A stretch of DNA of 64,000 bases, from positions 62,001 through 126,000 of the forward strand of contig JARRNJ010000005.1 of assembly GCA_037385045.1 (NCBI GenBank), written 5' to 3'. Made by a program: the position numbers and the translations under genes. How positions within the stretch are numbered: position 1 is the first letter of the stretch; the number at the start of each line of letters is the position of its first letter. Shown here in pieces: positions 9,638 through 18,183 of the stretch. The notes beneath the pieces are model-generated. The model worked only from the letters and a program-made list of their open reading frames with translations. It was not told where the DNA came from and ran no database searches. The DNA is from JARRNJ01 sp037385045 (GTDB lineage Bacteria > Pseudomonadota > Gammaproteobacteria > JASBUN01).

Positions 9638-10462
9638 TCAGTGACTGAGCGTTTGCCAGTACCCGGCAAACACGATGGTCGACAAGACGAAGCCCAATAC
9701 CACATTGACCACCACGCCCGACGAGAACGCCCAGAATGGCTTGGCGCCGGCGTGGGCCAGTTCGCGGAAGCGGGTGGTGAGCCCGATGCTGAAGAAGCAG
9801 AAGATGAAGGCCCAGGTGCGCATTGCCTTGATCGGGCCGGTCAGCACCGGGAACACCTGATGCTTGTACTGGTCCAGGGTGTAGCCGTGCGCAATCAGGG
9901 TCATGATGATGGACGCAATGACGAAGCCAATGACGAACTTCGGGAACCGCCACCAGATCTCGGCCGGGTTCGGCTTGGCACCGGGTTTCACCTCCCAGCG
10001 GGTGGTGGCGATCAGCGCCAGCACGAAGGCCCAGATGCCGATCCAGATGTCGCGCCCGACCACTTTCATAAGGGTGAAACCCCAGACCGAATCGTTGGCC
10101 GCACCGGCGATGCCCGGCACGTGCCCGGCCAGGTTGCCGTAGGCCTGGGCGGCGGCGTCGGCAAACTCGGAGGTGCCGATCCAGGCACCGGCGACGCCGG
10201 TGTGCAGGTGCAGGGCGCGGGAAATGAGCGGTAGGGCGAAGATCATGACGATGGCCCACAGGATCACCATGGTGATGGCGATCCACTTGATGCTCGAGCC
10301 GTTGGCATAGAACAGATAGGCAACGACGACGATGCCGAGCCCCAGCCAGATGGCCCACCAGTCCTCCTTCATCCAGAGTTCCTTCCAGCCCATGCTCTGG
10401 ATGCGTTCACCTTCTCCTTCTTCGATCCACGCCTCTTCGGTCGGTGTGCGAGGTGTTTCCAT
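9638..10462 (-). CDS. YeiH-type putative sulfate exporter family transporter, apparently shortened
   Basis: A 274-aa membrane protein. The C-terminal two thirds (GAWIGTSEFADAA, MKVVGRDIWIGIWAF, EIWWRFPKFVIGF, FFSIGLTTRFRELA) match the conserved second half of the Cons_hypoth698/YeiH family as I remember it. The N-terminus (KEDWWAIWLGLG) matches the start of the long (about 450-500 aa) subfamily. The expected central membrane segments between roughly residues 55 and 65 are absent while the frame stays open, so an in-frame internal deletion near 10280 is suspected. GGAGG before ATG 10462 sets the start. Substrate is unknown; a sulfur-compound role is only suggested by family naming and this genome's metabolism. 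Confidence 0.7.
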   Translation of the reverse strand: METPRTPTEEAWIEEGEGERIQSMGWKELWMKEDWWAIWLGLGIVVVAYLFYANGSSIKWIAITMVILWAIVMIFALPLISRALHLHTGVAGAWIGTSEFADAAAQAYGNLAGHVPGIAGAANDSVWGFTLMKVVGRDIWIGIWAFVLALIATTRWEVKPGAKPNPAEIWWRFPKFVIGFVIASIIMTLIAHGYTLDQYKHQVFPVLTGPIKAMRTWAFIFCFFSIGLTTRFRELAHAGAKPFWAFSSGVVVNVVLGFVLSTIVFAGYWQTLSH

Positions 10463-10873
10463 GCAGTTTCCCCTCCAGTGGTTGTTGCTGTTGTAGTTGG
10501 CGGGGACGGCCGTTTCGGCTCTTGTGAGGCACGTGCAAGACCGGGTCAACGACCCGCTCGGGCGCCATGGCCGGATACGACGGAGTCCCCGGAACGAACT
10601 GCAAATCCACGTTATGGTTATTGTTGAACGCACCGATGCTAGCGCCGCCCCGGGAGCCAAACCTTAATTTTTGCTTCACATAAAAAACTTTTATTACTGT
10701 GCGGATTTGTGTAGATTCGCCATGAAAGACCCCGCTGACGGGGCGCGAAGAACGAGGGACGCTCACTGTGGCGTCGTTGGCGTCGGGCGCTCGCAAGGGT
10801 GACCTGGCCGCCGAGCTGTAGCTGTGGATTCCGTGGCTGAACGGAATTCGCGAACAGCCGGGAGGAGACGAAC
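10463..10873. promoter_or_regulatory. Divergent intergenic region between YeiH-like gene and two-component genes
   Basis: About 410 bp. An AT-rich patch around 10660-10715 (tttttgcttcacataaaaaa) in otherwise GC-rich DNA is the likely promoter area for one or both divergent transcripts. A small CCCCG/CGGGG hairpin lies near 10730-10744. GGAGGAG at 10860-10866 is the ribosome site of the response regulator. No gene is supported here. Confidence 0.4.
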
Positions 10874-11539
10874 ATGCGGCTTCTGCTTGCCGAAGACGAT
10901 ATCTCGTTGGGCGGCGGCATCCAGGCCGGCTTGCGCCTGGACGGTTTTTTCGTCGACTGGGTGACCGACGGCATTACGGCGGACGACAGCCTCGTGCAGC
11001 GGGTTTTCGACCTGGTGGTTCTGGATCTGGGCCTGCCCCAACGTTCGGGCCTGGACGTACTCACCGGCATGCGTGCCCGCGGCGATCACACGCCGGTGCT
11101 GATTCTCACCGCCTGGGACGGTATCGAAGACCGGGTGCGGGGGTTGAACCACGGCGGCGACGATTACGTGGTGAAACCTTTCGATCTGGATGAGCTTTCC
11201 GCGCGCCTCAAGGCATTGTACCGCCGCAGCCGCGGCTACCAACCGGCCATTCTGCGCTACGGCGATGTGGCCCTGGACAAGATCGGTCACAAGGTCACAC
11301 GTGCCGGCGAGCCGGTGAGCCTGTCTCCCCACGAGTTCAACCTCCTCAAGCTGCTGCTGGAGAAAGTGGGCGCGGTGATGACCCGCACGGACCTCGAGCA
11401 GGCGCTGTACGGCTGGGACAGCGACGTGGAAAGCAACACCATCGAGGTGCATATCCACTTCCTGCGCAAGAAGCTCGGCGACAACCTGATTCGCACTGTG
11501 CGCGGCGTCGGCTACACCATCGACGAAGGCGCGGCATGA
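10874..11539 (+). CDS. OmpR/QseB-family response regulator
   Basis: A 221-aa DNA-binding regulator. The receiver domain has acidic pocket residues EDD at 7-9, phospho-acceptor Asp51 in VVLDLGLP and the conserved KPF lysine near residue 100; a winged-helix OmpR/PhoB-type domain fills the C-terminal half (LSPHEFNLLKLL, NTIEVHIHFLRKKLG, IRTVRGVGYTI). It overlaps the downstream kinase by 4 bp (ATGA). The closest characterised relatives by pattern are QseB/PmrA/TctD-like regulators; the signal and regulon cannot be deduced. It is divergent from the YeiH-like transporter, a possible target. Confidence 0.92.
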   Translation: MRLLLAEDDISLGGGIQAGLRLDGFFVDWVTDGITADDSLVQRVFDLVVLDLGLPQRSGLDVLTGMRARGDHTPVLILTAWDGIEDRVRGLNHGGDDYVVKPFDLDELSARLKALYRRSRGYQPAILRYGDVALDKIGHKVTRAGEPVSLSPHEFNLLKLLLEKVGAVMTRTDLEQALYGWDSDVESNTIEVHIHFLRKKLGDNLIRTVRGVGYTIDEGAA

Positions 11540-12912
11540 CGTCGCTGCGGTTCCGCTTGCTGTTCATTCTCATCGGTTTGTTCATATTGGCCTGGTTCGG
11601 CGTGCTAATCGCCACCTACACGGTCACCCGCAGTCGTGTCGAGGAGCTGTTCGACGCCCACCTGCAGCACGATGCCAACGTCCTAGCGGCCCTGGCGGTG
11701 CACAGCCTGGCCAAAGGCGATGACGCCGGTGCGGTGGCGCATGACGTGACCATGGACTTTCAGCACTACCAGAAGGAGCTGGCGTTCCAAGTCTGGAAGG
11801 GAAGCCGGCTGTTGCTGCGCTCGGCAGGCTCGCCGGCGTTCGCGAAAGGTGCGAGCGGTTATCGTGACGTGATTCTGGCCGGGGGCGACTGGCGCCTGTT
11901 TGCGCACTACGTACCCGCGGGCGGCCTGGTGGTGCAGGTTGCCGAACCCCACCGGCTGCGCAGCAGTCTGGCCGTGGCCATCACCCGCAAGGCGCTGTAC
12001 CCGCTGGTGCTGGCGATTCCTCTGCTGGGCGTGGCGTTGTGGTTCGGCGTCGGGCGCGGCCTGCTGCCGCTGCGCCGCGTCGCATCGCAGGTGGCCGAGC
12101 GCTCGCCGGCACGCCTGGACGCCGTGGACCTGAAGACAGTGCCCCAGGAGATCGACGTCGTGGTGCGCGAACTCAATCGCCTGCTGGCGATGCTGCGTGA
12201 TGCCTTCGAGCGTGAGCGCCAGTTCACCGCCGAAGCGGCCCATGAGATCCGAACGCCGCTGGCGAGCATCAAGACTCAGGCCCAGGTGGCGTTACGGGCC
12301 GCCGACGATGGATCGCGCCGTCGGGCGTTGGCCGAAGTCATTCAGGGGGTGGACCGTGCCGGGAGACTGGTGGGGCAACTGTTGACCCTGGCCCGCGTCG
12401 ACCGGGAAACGCTGCGCGACGAATTCGCCGAGGTGAATGTTGCCGCACTGGCCAACCAGATTACCGCTGAACTAAAGCCGCATGCGGACGCCAAGCGGAT
12501 CATCCTGCGCCGCGGCGCGAACGCGCCGGTCGTGATTTATGGCAGCGCCGCGGGGTTGGGCATTCTGGTGCGCAATCTGATTGACAATGCCATTGCCTAC
12601 ACGGCCGCGGGCGGGGTGGTGGATGTCACGGTCAATAAGTCGGGCCCGGGTGTGGACTTGACGGTCACGGACAACGGGCCGGGGATTCCGCCGGCGGAAC
12701 GCGGGCGAATTTTCGACCGGTTCCACCGCGGGGCCGGTTCGTTGACGCCCGGTTGCGGCCTGGGGTTGTCCATCGTGCGCGGCATCGCCCAGTTGCACGG
12801 CGGATCGGTGACCCTGGCCGACCCGCCGCGCGGACGGGGCTTACGGGTGCGGGTGCATCTGCCCGACGCCGGCGGCCGCGAAGTGGTTCACGCGGAGCGA
12901 CAGCAGGCGTAA
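11536..12912 (+). CDS. Sensor histidine kinase, QseC-like
   Basis: A 458-aa membrane kinase paired with the upstream regulator. TM1 is about residues 7-28, a periplasmic domain covers about 30-155, TM2 is about 157-178, then HAMP, HisKA with phospho-acceptor His236 in AAHEIRTPLA, and HATPase with N (LVRNLIDNAIAYT), G1 (VTDNGPGIPP) and G2 (GCGLGLSIVRGIA) boxes. The domain plan matches QseC/TctE-type kinases with a double-Cache-like or unknown periplasmic sensor. The ligand is unknown. Confidence 0.92.
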   Translation: MTSLRFRLLFILIGLFILAWFGVLIATYTVTRSRVEELFDAHLQHDANVLAALAVHSLAKGDDAGAVAHDVTMDFQHYQKELAFQVWKGSRLLLRSAGSPAFAKGASGYRDVILAGGDWRLFAHYVPAGGLVVQVAEPHRLRSSLAVAITRKALYPLVLAIPLLGVALWFGVGRGLLPLRRVASQVAERSPARLDAVDLKTVPQEIDVVVRELNRLLAMLRDAFERERQFTAEAAHEIRTPLASIKTQAQVALRAADDGSRRRALAEVIQGVDRAGRLVGQLLTLARVDRETLRDEFAEVNVAALANQITAELKPHADAKRIILRRGANAPVVIYGSAAGLGILVRNLIDNAIAYTAAGGVVDVTVNKSGPGVDLTVTDNGPGIPPAERGRIFDRFHRGAGSLTPGCGLGLSIVRGIAQLHGGSVTLADPPRGRGLRVRVHLPDAGGREVVHAERQQA

Positions 12913-12980
12913 CCTTAGCGCTTTGCCGCGCGGCGCTCGGCCGGTGGCGAATAACCTTGTATTAATCAGGGAAACTTTTC

Positions 12981-13673
12981 ATGGAGCAATCCTTCGAAGA
13001 GATTCGGGCATGCGTCTTCGATGCTTACGGCACCCTGTTCGACGTCCATTCGGCGGTGGGCGCTCACCACGAGCGGCTCGGTCCGTTCAGCGAGTCGGTG
13101 TCGGCGATGTGGCGCGCCAAACAGCTGGAATACACCTGGCTTCGAAGCCTGATGGGCCGGCATGCCGATTTCTGGGAAGTGACGGAAGAGGCGCTGGATT
13201 ACGCTTTGAGTTCCCACGATGTGTTCGAAGCCGGGCTGCGCGACGACTTGATGCACGCCTACCTGCGCCTGGAATGTTATGCAGAAGTACCCGCTGCCTT
13301 GGATCGGCTGCGTTCGGCGGGCATGAAGCTCGCCATCCTGTCCAACGGTTCGCCGCCCATGCTGGAAGCTGCAGTGGGCAGCGCCGGGCTCACCGCCCAC
13401 TTCGACCAGGTGCTGTCGGTCGAGTCCGTGGGGATTTACAAGCCCGATCCCCGTGTCTATCGGCTGGCGACGGACGCGCTCGGTGTGCAGCCCGAACAGA
13501 TCAGCTTTCAATCCTCCAACGGTTGGGATATCGCCGGCGCCGCCAGCTTCGGTTTGCGTACGGTGTGGATCAACCGCTTTGCCCAGCAGCGCGAGCGACT
13601 GCCGACCGGTCCGGACGTTGAGTTGAAGTCCCTCGACAGCCTCCCGGGCGTGCTTGGACTGGGGAGCCCGTGA
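12981..13673 (+). CDS. (S)-2-haloacid dehalogenase-like HAD hydrolase, type II
   Basis: A 230-aa HAD-superfamily protein with the full type II haloacid dehalogenase signature: nucleophile Asp in FDAYGTLFD (about residue 14), ILSNGSP, YKPDPRVY with the catalytic Lys, and SSNGWDIAGAASFGL. Family members hydrolyse L-2-haloacids to D-2-hydroxyacids using the Asp nucleophile. All core catalytic positions seem present, so activity is plausible but the physiological substrate is not known. The gene follows the two-component pair by 68 bp and may share its transcript. A second, more diverged HAD protein is encoded at 21.1 kb. Confidence 0.88.
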   Translation: MEQSFEEIRACVFDAYGTLFDVHSAVGAHHERLGPFSESVSAMWRAKQLEYTWLRSLMGRHADFWEVTEEALDYALSSHDVFEAGLRDDLMHAYLRLECYAEVPAALDRLRSAGMKLAILSNGSPPMLEAAVGSAGLTAHFDQVLSVESVGIYKPDPRVYRLATDALGVQPEQISFQSSNGWDIAGAASFGLRTVWINRFAQQRERLPTGPDVELKSLDSLPGVLGLGSP

Positions 13674-13677
13674 TGCC

Positions 13678-14250
13678 ATGATCCGGTCGCTGGCTGCACT
13701 GGCTCTGATCGGGTGCGTTGCCTGCACGCCGGTGCGCTCCGTCCCGGCAATATCGGGCACGGCCCATGGCGGGGGATTGCTGGTGATCGGCTGCCGGGTG
13801 TGGATCAGGGGCGATCTCGACCAGCGCACTCGCGCCCATGTCGATCAGGGAGTGCTGTTGGGTAGCGGCGGCGCCGCCGACACCTACAGCGGCCAAGTGA
13901 TCGACGGGCTGTTGGTGTTCGCGGATCTACCGCCAGGGCGGTACCGGCTGGCGCTGATCAATGCCAGCTACCACAAGGGCACGACCGTGGCTCAGGACGT
14001 TTTCCTGGTACCGCCGGCGATGACCGACCGTCTTACGTTCCACGTGGGCGCCGGCAAGGCCACCTACGGGGGGCGGCTGCAAATCATTGGTCGGCTGGCC
14101 GGCGGGGCTGACGGAGGCGCGTTCACCCTGAAGCAGGACCGGCGGCTGGAGTTGCAGGCATGGCGGAAATTGCTTGCGCGCTATCCTCATGGTTCCTGGG
14201 CGGGGACCATCCGTGCGCGGGTGCGGACGTTGCAGAGCGCCGGCCACTGA
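13678..14250 (+). CDS. Predicted lipoprotein of unknown function
   Basis: A 190-aa protein starting MIRSLAALALIGCVACTP: a short signal peptide with a lipobox-like LIGC, or a cysteine three residues later, indicates lipid anchoring. The rest is rich in beta-type sequence and resembles a carboxypeptidase-regulatory/Ig-like fold (LPPGRYRLALINASYHKG). It starts four bases after the stop of the HAD gene. I do not recognise the family. A start further upstream at 13654 would spoil the signal peptide. Confidence 0.6.
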   Translation: MIRSLAALALIGCVACTPVRSVPAISGTAHGGGLLVIGCRVWIRGDLDQRTRAHVDQGVLLGSGGAADTYSGQVIDGLLVFADLPPGRYRLALINASYHKGTTVAQDVFLVPPAMTDRLTFHVGAGKATYGGRLQIIGRLAGGADGGAFTLKQDRRLELQAWRKLLARYPHGSWAGTIRARVRTLQSAGH

Positions 14251-14369
14251 TCGGACCATAACTGCCCACTGGACGCTCCCGGCCGTCGCGTTGGCCGGTA
14301 GCCGGGGGCATAATGGAGGTTCCGTAACACGGCCAATGGCCGCCCCCTATCAACGATGAGGAGAACCTA

Positions 14370-14975
14370 ATGTTGCGCAAGTTGCCTGTCGCCGTTGTTG
14401 TAATTGTGGCGGCTCTGTTGGCCGTTGCGGCGGCGCGCGCGCAGGACAAATCGTCCGCCTCGCTGCCGTCCCATATCGACACCTCGCAAGGTGCGTCGGG
14501 CCACCTCCGGGCCAAGCTGTTGCTGGTCGACAATGAGGCGGCGTTCAACCGTGATTGGGCCACCGGCAGGCTCCAGCAGATCAAGTCGGTGCACCGCGTT
14601 GCCCGCAACAAGCGGCTGACAGCGCTGATCGTTTTCAGCGGCTGCACCCCCAACCGCAAGGGCAAGTGCAATGCCCGTGTCGATTACAAGGTGCTGCGCC
14701 CCGATGGCAGCGTTTATGCGCAGGTGTTGGGCAACGAGCTGTGGTCCAACCGCAAGCCGCCGGCGCCGGGCAGAGTGCAGGTGGGCGTGTCCGTGGCCCG
14801 CATTCGCATCGAGAACAAGGACCCCCTGGGGCAATACACCGTCCGCGCCCGCGTCTGGGATTTGAACAGCGACAACAAGCTGGTGCTGCAGACTCACTTT
14901 ACGGCGTATGCCGAACCTCAGGGCAAGTCCGCGCCCGCGAAGCCGGCGCCCGGCCAGCCGGCCAAGGACCACTGA
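14370..14975 (+). CDS. Secreted protein of unknown function
   Basis: A 201-aa product with a clear Sec signal peptide (hydrophobic core VAVVVIVAALLAVAAARA, likely cleaved before QDKSS). The mature part looks like a beta-sandwich with two cysteines in FSGCTPNRKGKCNARVDY that could form a disulfide, and a low-complexity Pro/Ala/Lys tail. GAGGAG at about 14359-14364 precedes the ATG. The spacing of motifs is reminiscent of periplasmic Ig-like proteins, but no named family is recognised. Confidence 0.6.
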   Translation: MLRKLPVAVVVIVAALLAVAAARAQDKSSASLPSHIDTSQGASGHLRAKLLLVDNEAAFNRDWATGRLQQIKSVHRVARNKRLTALIVFSGCTPNRKGKCNARVDYKVLRPDGSVYAQVLGNELWSNRKPPAPGRVQVGVSVARIRIENKDPLGQYTVRARVWDLNSDNKLVLQTHFTAYAEPQGKSAPAKPAPGQPAKDH

Positions 14976-15035
14976 AGCGCCCGTTGCACTATACTGGTTA
15001 TCAGCGTCGGGCATGTTTCGGTCAGGGGCGGATTC

Positions 15036-15344
15036 ATGACTTTCGAATGGGAGAAATTCCACCTTGCCATGCATACGCTGGCCGGTGCCGGCAGTATCCA
15101 GCGCCGTTTGGCCGACGCCTATACGCTGCACCTGATGCACGTGGCACCGGCCGAGCTTCCCGCCGAGGTCCGCCCCCTGTTCGAGCACCTGCGTGCCGAG
15201 TTGACCGGCGGCAGCCTTGAGGCCAACAGCGGCGACATCTGCGACCGCGTCCGGCGGCTGAGCGATGACCAGGCGTCGGAGGCCGTCGATCGTATCCTTG
15301 TCATCCACGATGCCGTGGCGCGCAGCGGCGCCACGTTCGCCTAG
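15036..15344 (+). CDS. Hypothetical helical protein
   Basis: A 102-aa predicted soluble helical protein starting MTFEWEKFHLAMHTLAG and ending VARSGATFA. No signal peptide, membrane segment or catalytic motif is seen. AGGGGCGG lies upstream of the ATG at a usable distance. Codon use matches neighbours, and the frame is the only long one in this gap, so it is probably a real gene of unknown function. Confidence 0.5.
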   Translation: MTFEWEKFHLAMHTLAGAGSIQRRLADAYTLHLMHVAPAELPAEVRPLFEHLRAELTGGSLEANSGDICDRVRRLSDDQASEAVDRILVIHDAVARSGATFA

Positions 15345-15391
15345 GTGTCTGCCGGAATGGTCAACGCGCCGGCTGGGAAGGAAGCTCGACC

Positions 15392-15655
15392 TTGTCCATG
15401 TTGACCGCGCTGTTCATCCTGGCGCTGCTGATAGTGATCGTTGCCCTGGTCATCGTCTATTCGATGACCGAGCTGGACATCAATCGCAGTCCCGCTCCGT
15501 CGCAGTGGCAGTACGGTGACGGGGCCAGGCATGCCGCGCAGCATCTGCCGCCGATCAGCCGGGCGGCCGCCAGTGTACCGGTCGGCAGCGACGAAGCCAG
15601 TCACTGGCCCGGCTGCAACGCTGAACGCAATCGGCAGCCGCGGCGACACAGTTGA
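15392..15655 (+). CDS. Small single-pass membrane protein
   Basis: An 87-aa frame. Residues about 4-24 form one strong transmembrane helix (LTALFILALLIVIVALVIVY), followed by a polar, proline-rich tail. GAAGGAAG at 15376-15383 fits the TTG start at 15392 better than ATG 15398. Function is unknown. The tail composition is weakly biased, so the real stop or extent deserves caution. Confidence 0.4.
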   Translation: MSMLTALFILALLIVIVALVIVYSMTELDINRSPAPSQWQYGDGARHAAQHLPPISRAAASVPVGSDEASHWPGCNAERNRQPRRHS

Positions 15656-15821
15656 CGGAACGTCGCCGCATGCCAGCGACGCGCGCGGCGTCCACCCTGA
15701 ATCGGTGGTCCACGATGGTCGGGTGGTCGGGCGCTGCCGCGCGTGGGGGGGCCGCGGAACCGCGAACGGCCCATACGTGGCCACCGGGTGTCCTCGTTCG
15801 GGCGACATAGGAAGCGCATCC

Positions 15822-16448
15822 ATGCTCCTGTATGACATCGAGCGTTCCGGCAACTGCTACAAGGTGCGGCTGTTTCTTTCGCTGCTCGGCATCGACTACG
15901 ACAGGCACCCGGTGAACATGCGAACCGGTGAGGACCAGTCGGCGGCGTTCCTGTCGCTCAACCCGCGGGGCCTGGTACCCGTGCTGGTGGACGGCGAGCA
16001 AGTGATCATCGACTCCAATGCGGTGCTTGTCTACCTGGCGCGGCGCTATGGCGGTGAGGCGTGGCTGCCGCTGGAGCCGGTGGCCATGAGTGACATCGTG
16101 CGCTGGTTGATCCTGGAACAGAGCGAGGGACGCTACGGACTGGCCCGCGCCCGCGCCATGGCGCTGCGTAACCCGGGTTTTCTTCCAAGCACGGGCACCC
16201 TGGAGGAAAGCCGGACCTTCGGCCGCATGGCCCTGGAGGAGCTGCAGCGGCAGCTGGAGTGCACCCCGTGGCTGGTCGGGGTCCGTCCCACCATCGCCGA
16301 TGTCGCCTGCTATCCCTACGCGGCCATGGGTCCCCAGGGTGGCATCGATCTCGACCCCTATCCGGCGGTGGGCGCCTGGATCGCCAGGATGGAGGCGCTG
16401 CCCGGCTATGTGGACCTGCCGGCTATCCCCGCGCCGGAACCGAGTTGA
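15822..16448 (+). CDS. Glutathione S-transferase family protein
   Basis: A 208-aa protein. The N-terminal thioredoxin-fold domain begins MLLYDIERSGNCYKVRLFLSLLG, with the catalytic-region Ser/Asn near residues 9-11, and has the cis-proline segment GLVPVLVDG and the DSNAVLVYLARRY glutathione-binding Ser region; the C-terminal helical domain has the N-capping motif RPTIADVACYPY. It probably conjugates or reduces with glutathione; the substrate is unknown. The long in-frame upstream extension to 15516 is not conserved in type and was rejected. Confidence 0.9.
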   Translation: MLLYDIERSGNCYKVRLFLSLLGIDYDRHPVNMRTGEDQSAAFLSLNPRGLVPVLVDGEQVIIDSNAVLVYLARRYGGEAWLPLEPVAMSDIVRWLILEQSEGRYGLARARAMALRNPGFLPSTGTLEESRTFGRMALEELQRQLECTPWLVGVRPTIADVACYPYAAMGPQGGIDLDPYPAVGAWIARMEALPGYVDLPAIPAPEPS

Positions 16449-16475
16449 TCGACAGCCACCGATTGCCAGTTCCTC

Positions 16476-16853
16476 ATGAGCAGACCGCTTCTCTTCTCCA
16501 TCGTCGAGTCGCCTAGCCATCCCGACTTTTCGCCGCTGTATCGAAAACTGGGCATCGAGGAGGTGCGTCTGGCTTCCCAGCGCAAGGCGATCAGTGAATT
16601 GCGGCGACGGCCGCCGGACCTGGTGGTGGCCGAGTTTTTCTACGGCTACGGCAACAACTACGCCGGGGTCAACATCAGCAACCTGGACGTGTTCCTGGCC
16701 AGCCTGCAGAAATACGCGCCCGCCGCCCGCGTGATCGTGCTGGTTGCAAAGACCGAGCGGGCCCACGTGGACAAACTGGCGGCGTTGTTTCCATTGCACG
16801 GGGTACTGCAGCTCCCGGTGCGCCCGCAACAGCTGGAGGCACTGTTGACATGA
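16476..16853 (+). CDS. Hypothetical protein, receiver-like
   Basis: A 125-aa alpha/beta protein (MSRPLLFSIVESPSH...). The pattern of hydrophobic strands (PDLVVAEFF, ARVIVLVAK, HGVLQLPV) resembles a response-regulator receiver fold, but the usual acidic pocket and phospho-Asp are absent, so it is not a working receiver as read. It overlaps the next gene by 4 bp (ATGA), implying coupled translation with the GNAT protein. Confidence 0.55.
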   Translation: MSRPLLFSIVESPSHPDFSPLYRKLGIEEVRLASQRKAISELRRRPPDLVVAEFFYGYGNNYAGVNISNLDVFLASLQKYAPAARVIVLVAKTERAHVDKLAALFPLHGVLQLPVRPQQLEALLT

Positions 16854-17359
16854 GTGCCGACGCACGGGGACAGTCGGTCGATTTCCGGATCGACCCGGCC
16901 GGACCCGGCGATGCCCGGGTCGTGGCGGTCATGGTCGGTGAGCTGCTGGAGGAAATCATGGTCACCAGCGGCGTGCGCGCGTTCACATTCGACCTCGAGC
17001 GTACCGTGCGCCGGGCCAAGGAATTCCTGTCCCGCGGTGTTTACTTTGTCTACGTCGCGCGCCTGCCCGACGGACGGGAGGCGGGTGTGGTGGCCGTGTC
17101 CGAAAGCCATGCCCTGTATGCAGGCGGCGACTTTGGCACCGTCGTGGAGTTGTACGTACGTCCGCCGTACCGATCTCACGGCGTCGGTAAGATGCTGTTG
17201 GACCGGGCCAAAGCGTTGGGCGCCGCCAAGGGCTGGACGCGCCTGGAAGTCACCACGCCACCCCTGCCGGAGTTTGAACGCACGTTGCTCTTCTACGAGA
17301 AGGAGGAATTCGGCATCACCGGCGGACGCAAGCTGAAGTACAGTTTGCAGGGGTCGTAA
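16850..17359 (+). CDS. GNAT family N-acetyltransferase
   Basis: A 169-aa acetyltransferase. The acetyl-CoA binding motif A is seen in VVELYVRPPYRSHGVGKMLLDRAKALG, split here as VELYVRPPYRSHGVG and its following helix; FYEKEEFGITGG is the typical C-terminal strand. The substrate, a small molecule or a protein N-terminus, is unknown. Translation is likely coupled to the upstream 125-aa gene through a 4-bp overlap. Confidence 0.85.
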   Translation: MSADARGQSVDFRIDPAGPGDARVVAVMVGELLEEIMVTSGVRAFTFDLERTVRRAKEFLSRGVYFVYVARLPDGREAGVVAVSESHALYAGGDFGTVVELYVRPPYRSHGVGKMLLDRAKALGAAKGWTRLEVTTPPLPEFERTLLFYEKEEFGITGGRKLKYSLQGS

Positions 17360-17472
17360 ACTGACCACGGTTGCATGCCCCGACCAACGTCCGCGGTGCC
17401 GCGTGTACGTGGCGCCGGTGTACGGCAACGGTGGAAAGAATTGGACCCCGCGTCTGGTACACTCCGTACGGC

Positions 17473-18183
17473 ATGAGTTACCGTCTGGAACAAGTGGTGC
17501 CGTGGGGGCGTTCCTTCGAGGAATATGTCGCCATGTTCGGCCTCTCCGATGCCGACCTGCGACGACCCATCATCGGCTGCGGCGACGGCCCGGCGGCGTT
17601 CAACAGTGAGCTGACGCGGCGCGGCGGCCGGGTGGTGTCGGTGGACCCGCTGTATCGCTTCAGCGCCGATGATATTGCCACCCGAATCAGCGAAACCTAT
17701 GACGTGGTGATGGAACAGACCCGTGTCAATTCCGGTGAGTTCGTGTGGAACCACATTCCGTCGCTCGCTGTGCTCGGGCAAGTGCGCATGGCGGCGATGT
17801 CGGCCTTCCTGGAGGACTTTCCGTCCGGCTTTGCCGCCGGGCGTTACCGAGACGGGCGGTTGCCGGCGCTGGAGTTCGGCGACCGGACGTTTGACCTCGC
17901 CCTGTGTTCGCATTTCCTGTTTCTCTACAGCGAGCACTTGTCGGCGGAGTTCCACCTGCAGGCGTTGCGGGAGATGTGCCGGGTGGCCGGGGAGGCGCGC
18001 GTTTTTCCGCTGCTGGAGCTGGGGGCGCGGCGCTCGCGCCACCTGACGGCGGTAACGCGGCGGCTGCGGGCCGAGGGATACACAGTCAACATCGGGGTGG
18101 TGGAGTACGAATTCCAGAAGGGGGGATATGAGATGTTGCGCCTGGTTGCCCCGGGCACCGTAAGCGCGCGGCGGGATGACTGA
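17473..18183 (+). CDS. SAM-dependent methyltransferase-like protein
   Basis: A 236-aa protein starting MSYRLEQVVPWGRSFEEYVAMF. A glycine-rich motif I (IIGCGDGPAAFNSEL), an acidic end of strand 2 (VVSVDPLY) and FDLALCSHFLFLYSEHL as motif IV indicate a Rossmann methyltransferase fold; motif I is somewhat diverged. Homologues are usually annotated only as methyltransferase-domain proteins. It overlaps the following DUF6544 gene by 8 bp. Confidence 0.75.
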   Translation: MSYRLEQVVPWGRSFEEYVAMFGLSDADLRRPIIGCGDGPAAFNSELTRRGGRVVSVDPLYRFSADDIATRISETYDVVMEQTRVNSGEFVWNHIPSLAVLGQVRMAAMSAFLEDFPSGFAAGRYRDGRLPALEFGDRTFDLALCSHFLFLYSEHLSAEFHLQALREMCRVAGEARVFPLLELGARRSRHLTAVTRRLRAEGYTVNIGVVEYEFQKGGYEMLRLVAPGTVSARRDD

